A stretch of 6,799 nucleotides of DNA, taken from the NCBI GenBank assembly GCA_027081375.1, contig JALWKR010000069.1, positions 1 through 6,799 on the forward strand, in the 5' to 3' direction. This document shows positions 1 to 6,297 of the stretch, piece after piece; within the stretch, counting starts at the first letter, position 1; each line of letters starts with the position of its first letter. The notes beneath the pieces were generated by a model. That model had not been told where the DNA came from. It searched no databases and was given only the letters and a program-made list of their open reading frames with translations. The translations under genes and the position numbers were made by a program. Source of the DNA: Persephonella sp. Lineage in GTDB: Bacteria > Aquificota > Aquificia > Aquificales > Hydrogenothermaceae.

Positions 1-30
1 GAAAAACATATAGTCAAATGATAGTTTATT

Positions 31-142
31 GTCGTTTACTTCGTAAACGACCGCTTTTGTATCTCCTCACTAAAGTGAGGAGGATTAAAAGCGTAGGTTG
101 TCCTAAAGTCACAATACCTTAAAAAAATGGTAGATGCCTCAA
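31..142 (-). ncRNA. Putative tracrRNA of a class 2 (type II-like) CRISPR system
   Basis: Read on the minus strand, this stretch has the layout of a Cas9 tracrRNA of about 112 nt. From 5' to 3' it holds: an anti-repeat (133 to 108); a UUU linker; a small nexus-like hairpin AGG-ACAA-CCT (104 to 95); a long hairpin (93 to 52) with a 7-bp outer stem CGCTTTT/AAAAGCG, a 4x4 internal loop and a 9-bp inner stem CTCCTCACT/AGTGAGGAG; and a perfect 9-bp hairpin GTCGTTTAC/GTAAACGAC closed by a GAA triloop (51 to 31). In the family such an RNA pairs with the crRNA repeat and is bound by the effector. The 3' end is uncertain, because no T tract directly follows the last hairpin; the first one is at positions 2-6. 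The 5' end is set from the promoter at 149-177. The alternative is a degenerate CRISPR repeat next to unrelated hairpins, or a type V tracrRNA read on the plus strand. Confidence 0.68.
108..133 (-). repeat. Anti-repeat matching the CRISPR repeat
   Basis: The plus-strand sequence from 108 to 128 matches the first 21 nt of the CRISPR repeat at 17 of 21 positions, with no gaps. All four differences are transitions (repeat positions 4, 12, 17 and 20). If the crRNA is read from the plus strand and this element from the minus strand, three of the four become G-U wobble pairs and only one (C opposite A) is a mismatch. Bases 129-133 (GGTAG) extend the pairing with three single-base bulges on the crRNA side. 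Confidence 0.75.
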
Positions 143-148
143 ACTACC

Positions 149-177
149 GTTAAATCGTTTTTTTCAAAAAACTGCAA
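149..177 (-). promoter_or_regulatory. Predicted promoter of the tracrRNA-like element
   Basis: On the minus strand, TTGCAG (177 to 172) and TTTAAC (154 to 149) are separated by 17 bp. This is an acceptable housekeeping -35/-10 pair with ideal spacing. It would start transcription near 142, just before the anti-repeat. The match is moderate and the region is AT-rich, so chance is possible; position and spacing are the main support. Confidence 0.45.
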
Positions 178-212
178 AACAAACTTTTTCTCGATTAGTT
201 TACTTGAGTAAG

Positions 213-248
213 GGCAGATACCATTTTCCAAAGTCGGGTTATTTCTAG
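213..248. repeat. Degenerate terminal CRISPR repeat
   Basis: The right half (230-248) matches the last 19 nt of the repeat with two substitutions, while the left half (213-229) is strongly diverged and needs a one-base gap to align. Decayed repeats usually mark the old, leader-distal end of an array. This copy lies at the left end, 80 bp from the anti-repeat of the tracrRNA-like element. Confidence 0.8.
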
Positions 249-697
249 GAATTTGTGAATAAGATACTAGAACACATCGAATTAGTCGCAATACCCTAAA
301 GAAGTCGGGTTAGTTCTAGAAATAAAAACTTTTTTTTAAAAAGGTCTAGGTGACGTCGCAATACCCTAAAGAAGTCGGGTTAGTTCTAGTGTATAGATGG
401 AACAAAGGAGTGGATTAGAAAACTCGGTGTCGCAATACCCTAAAGAAGTCGGGTTAGTTCTAGGCTAAAATTAGCCCGTGAAGGGTCCGACGTCGTCCTA
501 GGTCGCAATACCCTAAAGAAGTCGGGTTAGTTCTAGAGGGCGACTCGAGTTCGGGAGGGAATACTCCCTCCCAGAGCTGGAACAGGTGTCGCAATACCCT
601 AAAGAAGTCGGGTTAGTTCTAGGATAACGACGAAAAACAGATAGTTATCGGGTTCGACAAAGGTCGCAATACCCTAAAGAAGTCGGGTTAGTTCTAG
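213..697. CRISPR. CRISPR array: six perfect repeats and one degenerate repeat
   Basis: The 35-nt repeat begins GTCGCAATACCC and ends GGGTTAGTTCTAG. Identical copies lie at 285-319, 355-389, 429-463, 502-536, 588-622 and 663-697. A decayed copy lies at 213-248. The spacers are 36, 35, 39, 38, 51 and 40 nt long and unrelated to each other. The repeat has only a weak internal stem (ACCC/GGGT). It starts with GT, as many type II repeats do, and it lacks the GAAAC/GAAAG end common in type I and III. The anti-repeat element to the left implies a class 2 system that uses a tracrRNA. Wobble-pair asymmetry and a terminator-like hairpin on the right favour plus-strand crRNA transcription, while the decayed repeat on the left would by the usual rule put the leader on the right; direction is left open. 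No cas genes are in the window. Confidence 0.93.
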
Positions 698-698
698 A

Positions 699-729
699 GC
701 TAGTATTTATTAGTATTAGCGAGCTTTTT
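699..729 (+). terminator. Terminator-like hairpin just right of the array
   Basis: GCTAGTAT (699-706) can pair with GTATTAGC (713-720) over 8 bp including two G-U pairs, around a 6-nt loop. A run of five T follows at 725-729. It begins two bases after the last CRISPR repeat, where a transcript reading the array on the plus strand would need to stop. The stem is AT-rich and GAGC separates it from the T run, so it is a weak candidate. Confidence 0.35.
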
Positions 730-1012
730 AGTAATGCAAACTATTTGCAAAAATAAACGCAATATGGTTCAAAGCTTTGATACTCAAGCATTAGCCAATT
801 TTCGATATGCGGGACAAACCATATCGCTTTGTTATATACCTATCATTTAAATTTCTTTTTACTTTCAATAACTTACAAATATCTTAGCCTACTTTTATCA
901 AATTTTTTGTCCAGTTTAAAATATGATCTAGATCATATTTTTCTCTTTCTAATTCCCTATTCCCTTTTCAAATAACCCTCTTCCATTGTATCAAGCTTTT
1001 CTATTTATTTTA
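730..1012. other. Gene-free spacer between array and glnA terminator
   Basis: No coding region with a plausible start is visible on either strand. The stretch holds several inverted repeats: TGCAAA/TTTGCA around a 3-nt loop (735-749), a 7-bp stem CGATATG/CATATCG (803-809 with 820-826), and the long palindrome listed separately. From about 840 onward the plus strand is rich in T and C. It may include a CRISPR leader if the array is read leftward, but no motif proves this. Confidence 0.5.
918..941. repeat. Perfect 24-bp palindrome
   Basis: Every base from 918 to 929 pairs with its mirror in 930-941; the centre is ATGATCTAGATCAT. It lies about 70 bp beyond the glnA terminator. As DNA it has the symmetry of a dimeric regulator's operator. 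As plus-strand RNA it forms an AT-rich hairpin followed by a pyrimidine-rich tail (TTCTCTTTCT), so it may instead be a weak terminator. No gene start lies near it that would decide between these. Confidence 0.6.
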
Positions 1013-1044
1013 CAAATAAAAACTGGGGGATCAATTGATCCCCC
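1013..1044 (-). terminator. Rho-independent terminator of glnBA
   Basis: The perfect palindrome GGGGGATCAATTGATCCCCC (1025-1044) is followed on the minus strand by AGTTTTTATTTG. It lies 12 bp after the glnA stop codon, the expected place for the operon's intrinsic terminator. The G-C-rich base of the stem stands out in an AT-rich region. Confidence 0.9.
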
Positions 1045-1056
1045 CTAGGGATTTTA

Positions 1057-2484
1057 TTAAATATCGTAGTAAAGTTCAAACTCTTTTGGATGTGGAACAA
1101 GTCTAATAGCATCAACTTCTTCTTGTTTTGTTTCAATCCACATATTGATAAAGTCTTCGTCCATAACTCCGCCTTTTGTGAGAAAGTCCATATCTTCTTT
1201 GAGAGCGTCAATTGCTTCTTGAAGAGAAGCTGGTGTTGATGGAACATTAGCAAGCTCTTCAGGTGGTAAAGAGTAAATATCTTTATCTAATGGTTCTCCT
1301 GGATGGATTTTGTTTTCAATTCCATCAATTGCAGCCATTAAAAGTGCTACAAAAGCAAGGTATGGGTTAGATGAAGCATCAGGGAATCTCACTTCTATTC
1401 TTTTAGCTTTTGGAGAAGCTGAACCCATAGGTATTCTTATAGCAGCAGATCTGTTTCTTGCAGAATAAGCAAGTTTTACTGGAGCTTCAAATCCAGGAAC
1501 AAGTCTGTGGTAAGAGTTTGTAGTTGGGTTTGTGAATGCTGCGATAGCTTTTCCGTGTTTAATAATTCCACCTATTGCATAAAGAGCAGTTTCAGAAAGA
1601 CCTGCATACTGATCCCCTGCAAATTGGTTTTCACCATTTTTCCAGATTGAGAAGTGAGTGTGCATTCCTGAACCGTTGTCTCCAGCAATTGGTTTTGGTA
1701 AGAATGTTACATATTTTCCGTGTTTGTATCCAACATTTCTAAGAACATATTTATATTTGAGAACATTATCTCCAGTTGTTACAAGGTCAGAGAATCTAAA
1801 GTTAATTTCTCCCTGTCCTGCTGTTCCAACTTCGTGGTGTTCTCTTTCAACTGTGATTCCAACTTCTTCAAGAGTTTTAACCATGTCCCTTCTAATTTCA
1901 GCCATTTTATCTAATGGTGGAACTGGGAAGTATCCTCTTTTGTAAGGAGTTTTGTATCCAAGGTTTGGCATTTCTTCTCTACCTGTGTTCCACCATCCTT
2001 CAATAGAATCTACTTCATAGTAAGCGTGGTTTGGTCCGTTGCTAAATTTGATTTCATCAAAGATAAAGAACTCAGCTTCAGGTCCAAAGTAAGCAACGTC
2101 ACCAATTCCTGTAGACTTTAAAAATTCAATAGCTTTTTTAGCAATCTGTCTTGGATCTCTGTTGTAAGGTTCTCTTGTGATTGGATCAACAACATCGCAC
2201 ACAAGAGAGATTGTTGGATCACTTATAAACGGATCTATAAATGCAGATTTTGGATCAGGAATTAAGAGCATGTCTGATTCTTGAATACCTTTCCAACCTC
2301 TAATTGAAGAACCGTCAAAAGGAATTCCATCTTCAAAGCTTTCTGCTGAAAATTCGTGTGCTGGTATAGTTAAGTGTTGCCACTGACCAAAAGGATCAGA
2401 GAATTTAAGGTCAATAAAAGCAATCCCTTTTTCTGAGATTACTCTTAAAACATCATCAGGTGTTTGACATTGTATCATTGCCAT
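1057..2484 (-). CDS. glnA: Glutamine synthetase, type I (GSI-beta)
   Basis: This cytoplasmic enzyme makes glutamine from glutamate, ammonia and ATP, and in the family forms a dodecamer. At 475 aa it is full length. The N-terminal beta-grasp segment includes SDPFGQWQH (29-37) and FDGSSIRGW (56-64). Metal and substrate residues are present: E136 and E138 (GPEAEFF), E218 and E226 (EHHEVGTAGQGE), H275 (GSGMHTH), the NRSAAIRIP loop (344-352), and E364 and R366 (KRIEVRFPD). Tyr404 in KDIYSLPPEE fits the adenylylation tyrosine (Tyr397 in E. coli), which marks the GSI-beta class and suggests control by a GlnE-type enzyme. The first ATG is chosen because GGAGGT lies 7 nt upstream; a second in-frame ATG two codons later has a worse fit. 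It follows glnB by 31 bp and ends at a strong terminator, so the two form an operon. Confidence 0.98.
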   Translation of the reverse strand: MAMIQCQTPDDVLRVISEKGIAFIDLKFSDPFGQWQHLTIPAHEFSAESFEDGIPFDGSSIRGWKGIQESDMLLIPDPKSAFIDPFISDPTISLVCDVVDPITREPYNRDPRQIAKKAIEFLKSTGIGDVAYFGPEAEFFIFDEIKFSNGPNHAYYEVDSIEGWWNTGREEMPNLGYKTPYKRGYFPVPPLDKMAEIRRDMVKTLEEVGITVEREHHEVGTAGQGEINFRFSDLVTTGDNVLKYKYVLRNVGYKHGKYVTFLPKPIAGDNGSGMHTHFSIWKNGENQFAGDQYAGLSETALYAIGGIIKHGKAIAAFTNPTTNSYHRLVPGFEAPVKLAYSARNRSAAIRIPMGSASPKAKRIEVRFPDASSNPYLAFVALLMAAIDGIENKIHPGEPLDKDIYSLPPEELANVPSTPASLQEAIDALKEDMDFLTKGGVMDEDFINMWIETKQEEVDAIRLVPHPKEFELYYDI

Positions 2485-2515
2485 TTAAAATACCTCCAAG
2501 GGTTATTATTTTCAA

Positions 2516-2857
<342 letters not shown>

Positions 2858-2890
2858 TTAAACCTCCGTTTATTTCATTCTGTTTAATAT

Positions 2891-2908
2891 TTCAATATTT
2901 TTGCCAAC
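2891..2908 (-). promoter_or_regulatory. Sigma-54-like promoter of glnBA
   Basis: The minus strand reads TTGGCAAAAATATTGAA, against the sigma-54 consensus TTGGCACG-N4-TTGCW. The -24 block TTGGCA is exact, the spacing is exact, and the -12 block has TTGAA in place of TTGCA, so the usual -12 C is missing. A start near 2880 would leave a 26-nt leader containing the ribosome binding site. Sigma-54 control of glutamine synthetase operons is well established in other bacteria. No competing good sigma-70 pair was seen, though the AT-rich DNA makes that hard to exclude. Confidence 0.55.
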
Positions 2909-2980
2909 TTAAAAAATTTAAATTTTCCAAATACTTAAGTTATATAAAAATTCTTATTTATGCTTAAGGTTTGTGCATAC

Positions 2981-2997
2981 TGCACCATTTTTATGCA
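2981..2997. promoter_or_regulatory. NtrC-like enhancer site upstream of glnBA
   Basis: TGCACCATTTTTATGCA matches the enterobacterial NtrC dyad TGCACCA-N3-TGGTGCA at 12 of 14 specified bases. Its centre is about 109 bp upstream of the start predicted from the sigma-54-like promoter, close to the -108 NtrC site known for E. coli glnA. A second overlapping dyad, GTGCA-TAC-TGCAC, lies at 2973-2985. The site overlaps the last codons of the aldehyde dehydrogenase gene. Confidence 0.4.
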
Positions 2998-4415
2998 TTA
3001 ATATCAAAAATAACCATCTTTATTTCAGTGTAATCCTCAATTGCAAATTTAGGTCCTTCTCTTCCTATTCCACTTCCTTTAACTCCACCGTAAGGCATAT
3101 GATCAGCTCTGAAAGTAGGAATGTCGTTTATTATAACTCCACCAACTTCTGCACCTTCTATAAATTTCCATGCATTTTTTATGTTATTTGTAAAAACTCC
3201 TACCTGAAGTCCATAATTTGATTTGTTTACAAGTTTTAAAGCTTCATCTATATCTTTAAATCTTTTTACTGTTACAACTGGAGCAAAAGCTTCTTCATAA
3301 AACAGTTTTGTTTCTTCTGGAACATCTACTACCACTGTTGGTTTAAATACTGTTTTTTCTGCTTCTCCACCTGTTGCAACTTTCGCCCCTTTTTCAACAG
3401 CTTCCTGTATCCATGACTGAATTCTGTTTACTTCATCTACAGCTATAATTGGACCAACATCTGTTTCTTCATCCATAGGATCTCCAAATTTCAGCTTTGA
3501 AACTTCCTGCTTTAGAAGTTCATAAAACTTATCAGCTACTTTTTCATGCACTAAAACTCTCTGAACAGATATACATACCTGTCCTGCTACTGCAAATCCT
3601 CCTGCTACAGCCTTCTTAGCTGCAACTTCAAGGTTCGCGTCTTCATCAACTACCACAGCGGAGTTTGAACCAAGTTCCATAACTATTTTCTTCAGTCCTG
3701 CCTGTTTTGCTATTATTTCACCTACCTTAAGAGAACCTGTGAAAGAGACTACTCTAACATCTGGGTGAGTTGTCATTGCTTGTCCTACATCTGCAAATCC
3801 TGGAATTATTGAAACTGCTTCTTCTGGCACTCCTGCTTCCAAAAATAGCTGACATAACATTGTTGGAGAGAGAGGAGTTCTTTCACTTGGTTTTAAAACA
3901 AATGGGCATCCGGCGGCTATTGATGGTGCAATTTTGTGAGCTGTTAAATTTAAAGGGAAATTAAAAGGTGTTATAGCTGCAACAATACCTGCAGGTTCTC
4001 TAAAGTAAAATCCTCTTTTTCCTTTTCCATTTGGTGAAGCATCTATTTGAATGTACTCTCCTTCTATTCTTTTTGCCTCTTCTGCTGCAAAAGTAATAGT
4101 ATTTACTGCTCTTTCTACTTCAGTTCTAGCTTCTCTTATAGTTTTTCCAACTTCGTAAACTATAGTTTTTGCAAATTCTTCTTTTCTTTCTTCTAAAAGG
4201 TTAGCAACTTTAAGAAGTATTTTGTATTTTTCGTAGGCAGTTAATTTTTTTAGTTTTTCAAGACCAATCTTAGCTTTTTCTATAGCTTTTTCCACATCTT
4301 CAGGGGAACCTTTTGGGACTTCTCCGATTTTTTCTTGAGTGTAAGGATAGATAACATCTATTTTTTCTGGCTTATCAACTTCCTTTCCGCCAATAATCAT
4401 AGGAAGTTTTATCAT
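2991..4415 (-). CDS. NAD(P)-dependent aldehyde dehydrogenase
   Basis: A soluble ALDH-superfamily enzyme that oxidises an aldehyde to its carboxylate with NAD(P)+. The 474 aa are complete for the family. Key residues are in order: N152 in TPFNFPLN (oxyanion hole), K175 in LKPSERTP (cofactor), SFTGS (224-228, Rossmann fold), the general base E247 in ELGSN, the catalytic cysteine C281 in GQVCISVQRV, and E375 in EEAFAP. The GQVCISVQRV context resembles the lactaldehyde / phosphonoacetaldehyde / GapN-like branch more than the betaine-aldehyde branch, but the substrate cannot be fixed from sequence. GGAGG lies 10 nt before the ATG. The gene is divergent from ruvA across 69 bp. No clear terminator separates it from glnB, 136 bp downstream, so some read-through into glnBA is possible. 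Confidence 0.93.
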   Translation of the reverse strand: MIKLPMIIGGKEVDKPEKIDVIYPYTQEKIGEVPKGSPEDVEKAIEKAKIGLEKLKKLTAYEKYKILLKVANLLEERKEEFAKTIVYEVGKTIREARTEVERAVNTITFAAEEAKRIEGEYIQIDASPNGKGKRGFYFREPAGIVAAITPFNFPLNLTAHKIAPSIAAGCPFVLKPSERTPLSPTMLCQLFLEAGVPEEAVSIIPGFADVGQAMTTHPDVRVVSFTGSLKVGEIIAKQAGLKKIVMELGSNSAVVVDEDANLEVAAKKAVAGGFAVAGQVCISVQRVLVHEKVADKFYELLKQEVSKLKFGDPMDEETDVGPIIAVDEVNRIQSWIQEAVEKGAKVATGGEAEKTVFKPTVVVDVPEETKLFYEEAFAPVVTVKRFKDIDEALKLVNKSNYGLQVGVFTNNIKNAWKFIEGAEVGGVIINDIPTFRADHMPYGGVKGSGIGREGPKFAIEDYTEIKMVIFDINA

Positions 4416-4484
4416 ACCAATTTAACCTCCAGGCTTTATAATATTTTAACAATTCCAATATGATTTTGAACAGGTTTATATAAA

Positions 4485-5039
4485 ATGATTGACTATCTAA
4501 GTGGAAAAGTTGTTTATTCTACTGAAAATTTTTTTATTTTAGATATAAACGGAGTAGGTTTAAAAATAATTTCTCCGTATAAACTAGAAGGAGAAATCAA
4601 GGTATTTACAAAACTTTTTATTAAAGATGAGGAGCTTATTTTATACGGATTTAAAACCAGAGAAGAGAGAGATTTATTTGAAAAACTAATTTCTGTATCA
4701 GGTATCGGCGTTAAACATGCACTCTCTTTGCTGAAAAGTTTATCAGCTGAAAAAATTGTAAAAGCAATAGAGGATAGAGATATTACTGTTTTATCCTCTG
4801 TCCCTGGAATAGGTAAAAAAACAGCTCAAAGGCTTATATTTGAGTTACAAGGAAAGATTGATTTTTATGAAAACGAGCTTTTAGAAGATGCTGTTGAAGC
4901 TCTTGTTAACTTAGGATTTGAAAAAAAGGATGCAGTAAATGCAGTAAGGAATATTTTAAAAAAGGAAGAAGGTTTAGATTTAAAAGAGATTATAAGAAAG
5001 TCTCTTATAGAACTTTCTAAAGGTGCTGGAGAAAAATAA
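4485..5039 (+). CDS. ruvA: Holliday junction branch migration protein RuvA
   Basis: RuvA binds four-way DNA junctions as a tetramer and loads the RuvB motor for branch migration in recombination and repair. Domain I (about 1-62) is the OB fold, starting MIDYLSGKVV and containing GVGLKI. The acidic pin of E. coli (E55-D56) is kept as D48-E49 before LILYGF. Domain II has two helix-hairpin-helix motifs, VSGIGVKHAL (71-80) and VPGIGKKTAQ (106-115). Domain III (about 131-179), LLEDAVEALVNLGF, is the RuvB-contacting region. The linker before it is short, which explains 184 aa against about 203 in E. coli. The ribosome binding site is weak (AGG, 10 nt upstream). A TATAAT at 4437-4442 could be the -10 box, but no good -35 accompanies it. 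ruvB and ruvC are not adjacent. Confidence 0.96.
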   Translation: MIDYLSGKVVYSTENFFILDINGVGLKIISPYKLEGEIKVFTKLFIKDEELILYGFKTREERDLFEKLISVSGIGVKHALSLLKSLSAEKIVKAIEDRDITVLSSVPGIGKKTAQRLIFELQGKIDFYENELLEDAVEALVNLGFEKKDAVNAVRNILKKEEGLDLKEIIRKSLIELSKGAGEK

Positions 5040-5040
5040 A

Positions 5041-6129
5041 ATGAAAGATAAACTTGATATTATTTTTTTAGATTCTGTGCTAAGAGAAGAACTAGCAAAG
5101 TGTTTAAAATACAGATTAATAAATAAAAGTTACCTATCCTTTTCTGAAATTGTTGAAGAAGTTTGTGCAGACCTAGTAAACATAGATACTCAATATAAAC
5201 TTGTTTTACATATCATAAACAACTATAACTCTACATTAAAAGAGATTTTAAATCTTTCTTCTGAACTTTTCTTTCAAAATCTTGTTAATCTTATAGAAGA
5301 AGTGGATACAATATCTTTTCTTTCTGAAGAAGAAAAAAATAAAAAAATTTATCAGGCATTTGAAACAGTTATTGAGAAAGATAGAGAGGATATAGAGAAA
5401 TATTCCAAAGATATTAAAAAGGTAATAAACAGTATAGAAAATAAAGAAATAAAAGGAATTATTCTTAGAAAGTTTTCATGGATAGTGAAAGATGAAAATG
5501 AAAAAATTTTACTTTTAGAAGAAGCTCTTGAAAGCTGTGATGATGAATTAGAGAGAAGGCTAATATACTATGAGCTTCTTCAGCTTCTTGTGTTTTCTGG
5601 ATATCAGCAAAAACTAGAAGTGTATCTTGATAAAGCAAAATCAGAATTTCCTGATGAAGATATGTTTTACGAAATATACGGTCATTTAGGTATGTTCTTT
5701 ATGGAAACTGATGAAAAAGAAAAAGCAAAAAAGTACTTAAGCTATGTATATCAATGGCTTGTTTATGAAAGTCTTGATCAAAGGATTAACAGTATATCTT
5801 TAAATAGTAATTTTCTAGTATTTTTAACAGTATTAGCTAAGATTTACGAAGATTTAGAAGATGTGCACGAAGCAGAGAAAGTATATGATTTTACTTTCTA
5901 TATAATAAAGAACTTTCTACAGGATATATATGAAAATGAACCTGAAAATATTAGACCTGTTTTGGAAGATAACTTACATTCATTCTTAGTTGAGTATGCA
6001 TTTTTTAAAAGTAACATAAACGGTGAAGAACCTAATACTGTTTTTAGCCATATTAAAAGTGACCTTTTAAAAGAAAGCAAGAATATAAATCCTAAGCTGA
6101 AAACTATTATAAGCAGGTTTGAAATTTAA
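5041..6129 (+). CDS. Hypothetical helical protein with TPR-like segments, ruvA-linked
   Basis: I do not recognise this 362-aa protein. It appears almost wholly alpha-helical and soluble, very rich in Glu, Lys, Leu and Ile, with no signal peptide or membrane segment. Two stretches look like tetratricopeptide repeats: residues about 208-241 (YEIYGHLGMFF...EKAKKYL) and about 265-295 (VLAKIYEDLEDVHEAEKVYDF). The N-terminal 150 residues are less clear and may form helical pairs or a coiled coil. No catalytic motif is visible, so a protein-binding scaffold is the mildest inference. The ATG at 5041 is chosen because GGAG (5028-5031, inside ruvA) lies 9 nt upstream; a GTG at 5023 would add six residues but lacks a site. 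It starts one base after the ruvA stop, so the two are co-transcribed and perhaps translationally coupled. No convincing terminator follows in 6130-6236. Confidence 0.85.
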   Translation: MKDKLDIIFLDSVLREELAKCLKYRLINKSYLSFSEIVEEVCADLVNIDTQYKLVLHIINNYNSTLKEILNLSSELFFQNLVNLIEEVDTISFLSEEEKNKKIYQAFETVIEKDREDIEKYSKDIKKVINSIENKEIKGIILRKFSWIVKDENEKILLLEEALESCDDELERRLIYYELLQLLVFSGYQQKLEVYLDKAKSEFPDEDMFYEIYGHLGMFFMETDEKEKAKKYLSYVYQWLVYESLDQRINSISLNSNFLVFLTVLAKIYEDLEDVHEAEKVYDFTFYIIKNFLQDIYENEPENIRPVLEDNLHSFLVEYAFFKSNINGEEPNTVFSHIKSDLLKESKNINPKLKTIISRFEI

Positions 6130-6236
6130 AGCTTATAAACTCTCAGAACATAGATTCTTATCTTTTTCAAAATTAAACCGTATATTTATCTAGTGGATTT
6201 GTTTTTCATGCTCTCAAAAATTTTATAAAAATATAC

Positions 6237-6264
6237 TTGCAAAATTTTAGTAAGTTATTATAAT
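6237..6264 (+). promoter_or_regulatory. Promoter of the Hsp20 gene
   Basis: TTGCAA (6237-6242) and a perfect TATAAT (6259-6264) are 16 bp apart, a near-consensus housekeeping promoter. Transcription would begin near 6271, leaving a leader of about 27 nt with AGGAGGT at 6284-6290. I see no CIRCE inverted repeat and no sigma-32-type -10 (CCCCAT), so no specific heat-shock control is apparent. Confidence 0.75.
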
Positions 6265-6297
6265 AAAATATATAAATAAAATTAGGAGGTGGATGCC

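Noticed and set aside
1..120. A cas gene end or other coding region at the left edge
   Set aside because: No open frame of useful length reaches the edge; the stretch is explained by hairpins.
31..133. Type V (Cas12f- or Cas12b-like) tracrRNA read on the plus strand, with crRNA from the minus strand
   Set aside because: Not excluded, but it gives three mismatches instead of one in the duplex and a less stable loop than the minus-strand GAA triloop. The minus-strand repeat end TATTGCGAC only loosely recalls Cas12f repeats.
1005..1253. Minus-strand open frame overlapping the end of glnA
   Set aside because: It runs through the glnA terminator and glnA coding sequence in another frame, has no ribosome binding site, and resembles no family.
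1658..1945. Plus-strand open frames opposite glnA
   Set aside because: They are antisense to a certain gene, follow its codon pattern, and have no start signals.
2973..2990. Plus-strand terminator formed by GTGCA-TAC-TGCAC and the following T run
   Set aside because: No plus-strand gene ends here, and the dyad fits better as part of an NtrC-like site.
5898..6080. Minus-strand open frame inside the TPR-like gene
   Set aside because: No ribosome binding site, antisense to a longer well-supported gene.
6130..6297. CIRCE or sigma-32 heat-shock element before Hsp20
   Set aside because: No TTAGCACTC inverted repeat and no CCCCAT-type -10; the TTGCAA/TATAAT pair explains expression.
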